A model generated the notes under the pieces. That model was not told the origin of the DNA. It made no database searches and saw nothing but the letters and a program-made list of their open reading frames with translations. A stretch of 64,000 nt of DNA. Origin: Pseudomonadota bacterium (GTDB lineage Bacteria > Myxococcota_A > Polyangia > Haliangiales > Haliangiaceae). The position numbers and the translations under genes are program-made. The stretch lies in NCBI GenBank assembly GCA_022360315.1, contig JAKSDA010000526.1, positions 1-64,000 of the forward strand, read 5' to 3'. Positions 50,739-58,080 of this stretch are shown here, piece after piece (within the stretch, counting starts at the first letter, position 1; every line of letters begins with the position of its first letter).

Positions 50739-52435
50739 CGGCGCTCGCTCCTCTGTCTTGTGGCAAAAATCGGCATGTCCGGAATGGTCCGGAAAATCTC
50801 GACAAGACTCCGGTCTGTGGCCAGGAAGTGGTATTTGATCCGCTCTCGGCTATGGGTGGCCTCGTTCCCGAGATGCCGGCCGAACGCTCGTTGCATGAAC
50901 TGATCGACCACGCAGGCGGCCACGCTTTCGCTTTTGACCAAAACGCGACCGAGGTCTCGCAGACCGTTGATGCGGTGCCGTTGCCCGTCGCCCGGAATGA
51001 CGATGGACGTGGTGGCGTCGATGTCCTCGGTTTGCCAGCGGCCGAGCACGTCGTAGTTCTCGAATGCAATGCCGAATGGGTCGATGGTCCGGTGGCAACC
51101 AGCGCACGCATCAGTGCCGATGCGGTAGTCGGCAAGCTCACGGTGCGACAGGCCCCGGGTCTCTCCTGCACTGGCCTGGAGCAGCTCGATGGTCGGAGGA
51201 GCTGGTTCCGGCAGACACAGAAACAACCGATTGATGAACAGTCCCCGGTACACGATGGACCGGGCACGCGACGTACCGAGAACGGTGAGCAGGCTGGCGT
51301 GGGTCAGGATGCCAGCCCGCTGGGCAGGATCGAGCTCAACCGGAACAGCATCGGTCGATACTGAGACGGTAGAGTTCACACTGTCGACCCCATAGTGGGC
51401 GGCCAGGCGGGCATCGATGAATGTCCGCGATGAGGTGAGCAGTTCGCGCAGGCTGCCACCGCGATTCCACAATACATCGCTCACGAACAGCGATGTTTCG
51501 GCCGCCATGCTCTCGCGCAGCTCGTCATCGAATTCGGGCAGCCGGCGGCGGTCTTTTTTTGCCATTCGCATGCCATCCACGCCCAGCCATTTGAGCACCA
51601 CCGTGCCGAGATGCTGTCTGACCCTGGGCAGGGCGAGCAGTCGATCCACGTGGGCTGCGAGCACTTCTGGCTGCGATAGAGAACGGTCGCTTGCTGCAGC
51701 CCACAGCGGTTCGTCGGGAATGGAGTCGAGAAACAGAAACGAGAGCTGAGCGGCCAGCTCGTACGGGGTCAGTGTGATGACGCCGGCCGGATGTCTGGCT
51801 ATTGGATCAGCATCGTCTGCCGGCGCTCCGAGCTCGGTGCGATAGAGAAACCCGGGTGACTGCAGGATGGCTTCGATGACGAGCTCGATACCCGAGGAAA
51901 AATCGCCGTCTCGTTGTCCAAGCTCGAACAGCGCCATCAGTTGATCGCGCTCGTCGCGGTCGACGGGCCGGCGAAATGCCCGCGGGGCAAAACGGTCGAT
52001 GAACGCCCGGGCGCAGGCTTGTGGCCCGATGGCCTCGGGGCTGCAGGGAAGGATCTGGTCGCGGCGCAAAGCGGCTTGCCGCGCCGCCATCCTGGCCGCG
52101 GTGTGATACTGACTCAAGAGCGGTCCACCAACCCGGTGCAGCGCAGCCTCGTGAATAAACTGATCGCCGGTGACTCCGGGCGTTCGCACATCGGGCAGGT
52201 CGACCGGACCGAGCAGATCGCGAATGGCGTTGGCGTGTTGCGAGTCCGATAGCAACCAGATCCGTGCCGGAATATATGCCTCCTCCACGACATCGCGGGG
52301 AGGCTGTTCACAGGCCAGAAGAGCAAACACCAGCAGGTACCGGCTCACTCCCCCCACTGACTGCTGCCGGTTGACCTCGCCCCGCCCCCGGATGGAGCTG
52401 CGAGCAAAAAATCTCTTGAAAATGCCAGTCTGCAT
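50735..52435 (-). CDS. DUF1592/DUF1588/DUF1585 planctomycete-type cytochrome-like protein
   Basis: A 566-aa protein starting at ATG 52435, which has AGGAG 8 nt upstream; the frame open to 52576 lacks a site. A hydrophobic segment (YLLVFALLACEQPP) looks like a lipobox-type signal peptide. Then come DUF1592-type regions (FIDRFAPRAFRRPVDRDERD, IEAILQSPGFLYRTELG, AQLSFLFLDSIPDEPLW), DUF1588 (PAQRAGILTHASLLTVLGTS, VYRGLFINRLFLCLPEP) and the DUF1585 heme-like motif ACAGCHRTIDPFGIAFENYD. CAGCH suggests a bound heme c. It precedes DUF1552 by overlap. Confidence 0.9.
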   Translation of the reverse strand: MQTGIFKRFFARSSIRGRGEVNRQQSVGGVSRYLLVFALLACEQPPRDVVEEAYIPARIWLLSDSQHANAIRDLLGPVDLPDVRTPGVTGDQFIHEAALHRVGGPLLSQYHTAARMAARQAALRRDQILPCSPEAIGPQACARAFIDRFAPRAFRRPVDRDERDQLMALFELGQRDGDFSSGIELVIEAILQSPGFLYRTELGAPADDADPIARHPAGVITLTPYELAAQLSFLFLDSIPDEPLWAAASDRSLSQPEVLAAHVDRLLALPRVRQHLGTVVLKWLGVDGMRMAKKDRRRLPEFDDELRESMAAETSLFVSDVLWNRGGSLRELLTSSRTFIDARLAAHYGVDSVNSTVSVSTDAVPVELDPAQRAGILTHASLLTVLGTSRARSIVYRGLFINRLFLCLPEPAPPTIELLQASAGETRGLSHRELADYRIGTDACAGCHRTIDPFGIAFENYDVLGRWQTEDIDATTSIVIPGDGQRHRINGLRDLGRVLVKSESVAACVVDQFMQRAFGRHLGNEATHSRERIKYHFLATDRSLVEIFRTIPDMPIFATRQRSERR

Positions 52436-52961
52436 TGCCGCAGCTCCTGCGATTCGCGATCCACGGGCATGATAATCGACTCCTGGCCAGTCCGCCACCG
52501 GGCACCGCACGGCAAAGTGGCGAGCCTGGACAGTGCGAAGGAAGTGTGAGCTGGATCGCGTGGTGGGCCTGGGCAAGGGCGCCGATAGCGGTCGCTGGCT
52601 GCAGGGATAGGAGCCCAGCTCAGTGGCCGAGGTAGTCAGAAAAATGACTTCATTTTACATGGTGGTCTACGGGCCGATGGAGATGGAGATGGAGGCCGAG
52701 AACCGAGACCGAGAACCGAGGCCAAGAACCGAGACCGGCCTTTGATTCTTATTGCGAGAGGTACGACACCTTGAGAAGTGTACGACACGCATCAGAACTG
52801 CATCACATGCATGCAGCTGGTGCACCTAGCTGCACTCATTGCATCGTGTAACCACCGGATCAACGATTTCTGCTGATTGAGCTATTCAACATGCTGGCAC
52901 AAATTATGCTTTATGAAATAATAACTTTAAACCTCTTACTCCCCAAGGAACAAACCCACCG
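52436..52961. other. Non-coding stretch with a low-complexity tract before the M57 gene
   Basis: It holds the ACCGAGA-type repeat at 52676-52738 and an AT-rich leader before the metalloprotease. No gene or structural RNA is apparent. The segment TTATGCTTTATGAAATAATA just upstream of 52962 may be part of its promoter. Confidence 0.4.
52676..52738. repeat. GATGGA and ACCGAGA low-complexity repeat
   Basis: Three GATGGA units are followed by five CCGAGA-type units. It is related in composition to the tract at 12791-12825 on the other strand. Confidence 0.6.
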
Positions 52962-54161
52962 ATGAAAGTCAATTATTCACTCGCCGTCCTTCTCCCCTCT
53001 GCCGTATTGGCCTCCTTGCTCTCGGGCTGCGCCATCAATGACGATGGCGACGAACATGTCGGTAATAACCATGTCAGCTTCGAGGAATTTCTCGCCAGCA
53101 CCTACCAGGAGCCCGAATCCGGCGTCTATATTGTCGATGGCGATTTGCCGTTCGAGAACCTCGATCAGCTGCGTGAGTTCTACGATGGTCTCAATATCGG
53201 ACAGGCTCTGGCCGTACACCGCTCGGGTAACTCCGACGCCAAATGGAGCAATTCTCGAAAACGGAATCTTACCTATTGCGTGAGCAACTCCTTTGGTGGC
53301 AATTACAACACAGTTGTTTATGCCATGGCCAACGCCGCGTCCGACTGGGAATTTGCTGCCAACGTCGACCTGGTCCACGTTGCATCGCAAGACGGCAACT
53401 GCACTGCAAGCAACAACAATGTGGTATTCGATGTGCGTCCAGTGTCCGGTGTCTCCTACCTGGCCCGCGCTTTCTTTCCCAATTACAGTCGCGCCAATCG
53501 CAACATATTGATCGCGACCAACGCCATCGGCGGATACGGTGTCTGGACTCTTACCGGGATCTTGCGCCACGAAATCGGTCATGTCCTGGGCTTCCGTCAC
53601 GAGCACACTCGCCCCGAAGCCAAAACCTGTTACGAAAACTCCAGCTGGCGCGCACTCACCAGCTATGACTCCAAATCAGTCATGCACTACCCCCACTGCA
53701 ATGGCCGCCAGAGAGGCGACCTGGTGATCACCGGCAAAGACGAAGAAGGCGCCATCGCTCTGTACGGCGCTGCGCCACAGCACGCCCTGCGCGCGGTCAA
53801 CGGTACCCATCACGTGGTCGCCGAAGGCGGTGGTGGCGGTGCCGCCAAAGCCAACCGCCCCCACATCCGCTCCTGGGAGACGTTCCACGTCAATCACCTC
53901 GGCAATGGCGAATACTCGGTTCGCAGCATCAACGGACACTACCTGGTCGCCGAAGGCGGTGGCGGCGGCGCAGCCAACGCCAATCGCAAGGCCATCGGGC
54001 CATGGGAAAAATTCCGCTTCATCAACGTCGGCAATGGCCAGATCGCATTGCGCACCATCAACGGCCGCTACGTGGTCGCCGAGGGCGCTGGTGGCGGCGC
54101 CCTCAACGCCAACCGCAAGGCTATCGGCGCCTGGGAAAAGTTCCGCCTCATCGGGCTCTGA
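52962..54161 (+). CDS. M57-like metalloprotease lipoprotein with three fascin-like repeats
   Basis: A 399-aa lipoprotein (lipobox LLSGC). The protease domain has the zinc motif HEIGHVLGFRHEH and a Met-turn SVMHYPHC; NLTYCVSNSFGG is also typical of the M57 'dual-action HEIGH' family. C-terminal residues about 275-399 contain three 41-residue repeats, each ending in HYVVAEGGGGGAANANR-like and IGPWEKFR-like sequence, as in actin-cross-linking fascin/beta-trefoil domains. The repeats may bind carbohydrate or the cell surface. It is probably a secreted degradative enzyme anchored to the outer membrane. AAGGA sits 12 nt before the start. Confidence 0.9.
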   Translation: MKVNYSLAVLLPSAVLASLLSGCAINDDGDEHVGNNHVSFEEFLASTYQEPESGVYIVDGDLPFENLDQLREFYDGLNIGQALAVHRSGNSDAKWSNSRKRNLTYCVSNSFGGNYNTVVYAMANAASDWEFAANVDLVHVASQDGNCTASNNNVVFDVRPVSGVSYLARAFFPNYSRANRNILIATNAIGGYGVWTLTGILRHEIGHVLGFRHEHTRPEAKTCYENSSWRALTSYDSKSVMHYPHCNGRQRGDLVITGKDEEGAIALYGAAPQHALRAVNGTHHVVAEGGGGGAAKANRPHIRSWETFHVNHLGNGEYSVRSINGHYLVAEGGGGGAANANRKAIGPWEKFRFINVGNGQIALRTINGRYVVAEGAGGGALNANRKAIGAWEKFRLIGL

Positions 54162-54456
54162 TCGATAGCCACCAATCTCCTACTCGGCCTGGATTCGCCT
54201 GACGCCAGCCAATGCTTGGGCCCACATGGGGACCAGGCATTGGCTGTTGGCGTATGCTCCTCGGTTCATACTGGCTTGCATTCGCTGGTGGAAACAGTTC
54301 GCCAGGGGCAGTCACCGGCGAGGACAGCGTCGCAGCTGCCCGCCGAGCTGTGTACCGCGATTTGGCGACTACAAACTGCCGGTCATCCTCGACTTGAGCC
54401 TGAACGCCTATCTGGCTCCGGGATCGTAACTGCTGCCGTGGGGTTCTTCTGCGCCG

Positions 54457-56397
54457 CTAATTCCATCCCATCAATTCGGGCAGGCGCGACAGCGGCGGGG
54501 AACCGTGGCTGAGCGCCTCGCGGTGAAATTCGGCGAGGTCGAATTCGCGCCCGGCCTCAGCGGCCCGCTTTTCAGCCTGTTCGCGGATCTGAAACCACGC
54601 AGTTGCTCCGACGTAATACGTGCTGAGCTGGGTCGAGGTGACCTGGGCGCGCACCCATTTGCCGCGCGCTTCACCCTCTTCCTGGAACGCGCTTCCGGTC
54701 ATGAAGGCGACCGCCGCTTCCTCGCTCATGTCACCGGCATGAATCTCGTGGTCGATAATGGCATTGGTCACTGCGCGGAGAAAAAACTTCTGCCCGTGAA
54801 GCGCGATGGCCTTGGCGCGCAATGCATCGTCGCTCTTGATCCGCCACAGGCCATGGCTGGCTTGCTGGCCCTGGTCTGGGGCACTCTGGCGTTTGCCAAC
54901 ATAACCCTCATCGACCATGACGCGTTCGGTGTAAACCGCCCATCCCTCGACGAACGGGCCGTTCATGAACACCTTGCGCACCACCGACGGATCCCGTTTG
55001 GCATAGTAGATCTGGACAAAATGGCCCGGGATGGCCTCGTGAATCGACAAGATCTCGAGCATGAAATGGTTGTATTCGCGGAGCAGCGACTCGCGGCGTT
55101 CGGCCGGCCAGTCGGGCGGAACCGGTTGTACGATGTAAAAACTGGGCAGTCCGGCCTTGGCATCGAGCAGCGGAGGAGCGTCGAGACCGGCTACCGCAAC
55201 ACCCCGGCGATGCGGCGGAGTCCAGATCACTTTCAACACTTCTTTATCATCGAGCGGAACGATGTTGGCCGAGCGCACAAACGCGTTCAGACGATCGAGA
55301 TTTTCGGCGCAGGCGTCGCGCAATTCCTCGGCCTCGACGTGATCTTGGGCCAGGGCGTCGAGCACTTTGCGGATCAGGGCGTCGTTGATCGAATCGGCCG
55401 CAACCGGCGGTGCCGCTGCGCCAAATAGAGGTTCGTACAGTTCGCGGGCGAGCACTTCCATGCGCTGGCGCACCTTGCGATGCTCGGCAACAGCGCGCTG
55501 GTATACCTGGTCTGCAGTCAGATCGGTCTGCAAGGTCAGGGCGAGTTTTTTGGTAAAGGTCTCCTTGCCCAGCCGCCACTGTCCCCTGGCATTGGGCAGG
55601 GATGCCTTGATATGAGCGATCAGCTTATCGATGGCAGCCAGCGCAGGAGGCGTGGCGGCCGCGATCTGCTGGCGAACGTCGGCCGGTGCATCGCCGATGC
55701 GTTGTGGAATCTGGTCTTTGATGAACGATTTGACCCCGGCCAGCTGACCCAGTGAAACCTTGGCCTGGGGCGCCTTGATCGCACTGGCGTCGGCGAGGTT
55801 GGCGACCGCCTGGTCGACCAGAGTCGGCAGTCCGGCCAGGCGCTGGGCCAGCGCGGCGGCACGGGTGGCCAGGGGAGCGTAGTCGCGCTCGACCAGCACA
55901 TCGAGGCCCCTGCCGAGCAGAAATGCGTAGAGCAATGGATTTGTCTCATACGGTCGCTCGGTGCGCCTGACCAGTTGCAGCAGACGAATCTGGTCGGCCA
56001 CGATGTCGATATCGACTCGCTGCTCGACGGTGAGTGAATCGCGGGGAACATTGCCGAGCATCGCCCTCATGGCGACCAGCCACTCGGCGCTTTCCTTTTG
56101 CGCGGCTGGAGACAGGTCGGGCCAGGCGTGATCATAACGATGGTCGCCCAGATTGCTCGCCAGCGCTGGCCAGCGCTTGAAATAACCGGGAAAGAAATGC
56201 ACGTCAATGGCGTGGGTGTAGCTGGGCTGCACTACATCCCCGGGCATCGAGCTATTGCCGGTGGCCTGGTGGGGCCGGCCGCCAGCGCAGGCGGTGAGGA
56301 GCAAGGCGCCCACGGCAATGCTCGCAATACGGGTGCGACCGCGGCAAGACCGCACATTGGCGGACAAATGGGCAAACGACGAAACCGATACTTGCAT
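54457..56397 (-). CDS. DUF885 family metallopeptidase-like lipoprotein
   Basis: A 646-aa protein. The ATG at 56397 has AGGAG 6 nt before it and begins a signal peptide with lipobox LLTAC. The DUF885 core includes GDHRYDHAWPDLSPAAQ, the zinc motif IHEAIPGHFVQIYY (HExxxGH) and downstream EGWAVYTERVMVDEGY, whose Glu would be the third ligand. Proteins of this type are assumed to be zinc peptidases of the M1/thermolysin-related group. It is monocistronic; the hairpin at 56489 lies just upstream of its leader. Confidence 0.9.
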   Translation of the reverse strand: MQVSVSSFAHLSANVRSCRGRTRIASIAVGALLLTACAGGRPHQATGNSSMPGDVVQPSYTHAIDVHFFPGYFKRWPALASNLGDHRYDHAWPDLSPAAQKESAEWLVAMRAMLGNVPRDSLTVEQRVDIDIVADQIRLLQLVRRTERPYETNPLLYAFLLGRGLDVLVERDYAPLATRAAALAQRLAGLPTLVDQAVANLADASAIKAPQAKVSLGQLAGVKSFIKDQIPQRIGDAPADVRQQIAAATPPALAAIDKLIAHIKASLPNARGQWRLGKETFTKKLALTLQTDLTADQVYQRAVAEHRKVRQRMEVLARELYEPLFGAAAPPVAADSINDALIRKVLDALAQDHVEAEELRDACAENLDRLNAFVRSANIVPLDDKEVLKVIWTPPHRRGVAVAGLDAPPLLDAKAGLPSFYIVQPVPPDWPAERRESLLREYNHFMLEILSIHEAIPGHFVQIYYAKRDPSVVRKVFMNGPFVEGWAVYTERVMVDEGYVGKRQSAPDQGQQASHGLWRIKSDDALRAKAIALHGQKFFLRAVTNAIIDHEIHAGDMSEEAAVAFMTGSAFQEEGEARGKWVRAQVTSTQLSTYYVGATAWFQIREQAEKRAAEAGREFDLAEFHREALSHGSPPLSRLPELMGWN

Positions 56398-56488
56398 CTG
56401 GCACTCCTGTCGGGAATGGGGGGTACCTATAACACAGGCAGAGAGCACCACAAAGCCGATGAATCGGGCCGATGCCGGCGATCAATGG

Positions 56489-56518
56489 GACCATATCGAC
56501 CCGTAGGTCGATATGGTC
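56489..56518. promoter_or_regulatory. 13-bp perfect hairpin between the dehydrogenase and DUF885 genes
   Basis: GACCATATCGACC and GGTCGATATGGTC pair perfectly around a CGTA loop. It sits 92 bp before the DUF885 start and 29 bp beyond the dehydrogenase stop (both minus strand). It could stop transcription of the dehydrogenase or be a binding site; no T-tract follows. Confidence 0.5.
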
Positions 56519-56546
56519 GTGAAGGGCTTCCAGCGATGCGCTCGAA

Positions 56547-57440
56547 TCAATCGGCCTTGACTTCGATGCCAGCCAGGCGCTCGATGGCCTTGATGAGGGC
56601 GTGATTTCCCTCCTCGCCGTGGCCCTGGGCTTCCAGAGGGCGGTAGAGGTTGAAGATCAGGCTGGTGCCCGGGATGGGCACGCCGAGTTGATCGGCCGCC
56701 TCGAGCACCAGGCGGAGATCTTTCTGCTGCAGATTGATGGTGAAGCCGGGCCGCCAGTCGCGCTCGTAGCACTGCGGTGCGCGATTGGATAGCATCCAGC
56801 TGCCCGCTGCCCCGCCGGCAACTGCGGCGAGAGTTTGGCGCAGGTCCAGACCGCTCGCCTGAGCAAAGACAAACGCCTCGCTGACCGCCAGCATGTTGCC
56901 GACAACCAAAATCTGGTTGACCAGTTTCACGCTCTGACCGGCACCCTGCGGGCCAACGTGAGTGATGGTCTTACCCATGGCTTCAAACACCGGCCTGGCG
57001 CGCTCGAACTGGGTTTCGTCCCCACCTACCATGATGCTGAGTGTGCCTCTGGCCGCGCCTTCGCTGCCACCGCTGATCGGAGCATCGAGCATGTGGATGC
57101 CTTTTTCGTTCAGCTCGGCCGCGATGGTCTTGGTGCGCTGGGGACTGATGGTGCTGCAATCGATGACCAGGTTGCCCTTCTTGGCACCGTGAACGACGCC
57201 GTTGCCGCCCAGGATCACGGCTTCTACATCCGGTGTGTCGCTCACGCAGACGATGCAGATATCGCTCTTGGCCGCCACGTCTTGCGGGCTGCTGCCGGCC
57301 TCGGCTCCAGCCTCGACCAGAGCATTGATGCGGCTGGCAGTTCGATTCCATACACGCACCGAAAAACCGGCCTTCAGCAGGTTGTTGGCCATACCTCGGC
57401 CCATGATGCCAAGTCCGATAAATCCAACTTTTTCGCTCAT
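56547..57440 (-). CDS. Beta-hydroxyacid dehydrogenase (tartronate semialdehyde reductase-like)
   Basis: A 297-aa NAD(P)-dependent enzyme of the 3-hydroxyisobutyrate/tartronate semialdehyde reductase family. Motifs seen are GFIGLGIMGRGMANNLL (Rossmann), VWNRTASR (NADP-type site), CVSDTPDV, LDAPISGGSEGA (substrate) and SVKLVNQI (catalytic Lys), plus an INLQQKDLRLVLEAADQLG C-terminal helix region. Glycerate or hydroxyisobutyrate type substrate cannot be separated by sequence. Divergent from the Rieske gene. ATG at 57440 has AGGAAC shortly upstream. Confidence 0.93.
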   Translation of the reverse strand: MSEKVGFIGLGIMGRGMANNLLKAGFSVRVWNRTASRINALVEAGAEAGSSPQDVAAKSDICIVCVSDTPDVEAVILGGNGVVHGAKKGNLVIDCSTISPQRTKTIAAELNEKGIHMLDAPISGGSEGAARGTLSIMVGGDETQFERARPVFEAMGKTITHVGPQGAGQSVKLVNQILVVGNMLAVSEAFVFAQASGLDLRQTLAAVAGGAAGSWMLSNRAPQCYERDWRPGFTINLQQKDLRLVLEAADQLGVPIPGTSLIFNLYRPLEAQGHGEEGNHALIKAIERLAGIEVKAD

Positions 57441-57691
57441 AGTGTTCCTTCAGGACGCATTGGCAGGACGCATAGGATGGTTCAGAGCGGTCCCGAGATC
57501 CAGGCTCCGAGGGAGCAATCTGTACAAATCCCCAAAAGTGCCCATGGGCACAGGTCGCACAAAGACCCGAGCAACGACTCTACCGCAGGCGCGACGCTCA
57601 GCTCGGGCGCACGAGGTGGTGGTCCTGCCTGGCCCGGCCACCATCCTGGGGGCGACGAGCGCGACAGCAGTATGCGATATAATGGCGTTTC

Positions 57692-58021
57692 ATGGCTCTG
57701 CGGGTACGAGTCTGTCGCTCGGAAGATATCCAACCAGGCGAGGTCAAAGGCTTCTCGGTCCCGGGCATAACTGTGCCCATCCTGGTCACCAATGTCGATG
57801 GAGCCTATCTGGCAACCTCTAGCATATGCCCGCACGAACATGTCTCTCTATTGCGCGGCCGGCGCAGCGGTCTGAAGATCACCTGTCCCGCCCACGGCTA
57901 CCAGTTCGATCTGGCGACCGGCGCGTGCAGTCACGACCCCGCGCTGAATCTGCCCCGATATCGGGTTTCCATCGTGGATGGCGACCTCTATGTCGATCTG
58001 ATCGGATCTCTCCTGAGCTGA
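57692..58021 (+). CDS. Rieske [2Fe-2S] ferredoxin-like protein
   Basis: A 109-aa protein with both Rieske cluster motifs: CPHEHVS (Cys-x-His) and CPAHGYQF (Cys-x2-His), 15 or more residues apart, and a beta-structured end (PRYRVSIVDGDLYVDL). Such small soluble Rieske ferredoxins donate electrons to oxygenases or reductases. No oxygenase gene adjoins it. Convergent with the M1 peptidase gene (59 bp). The start ATG at 57692 follows a GC-poor gap; upstream residues from 57482 belong to a minus-strand shadow. Confidence 0.92.
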   Translation: MALRVRVCRSEDIQPGEVKGFSVPGITVPILVTNVDGAYLATSSICPHEHVSLLRGRRSGLKITCPAHGYQFDLATGACSHDPALNLPRYRVSIVDGDLYVDLIGSLLS

Positions 58022-58080
58022 CTGACCGGCTCTAACCTGCTCTGACTTTCTGACTCCGATCTGACCGTGATCCGCCCTGT

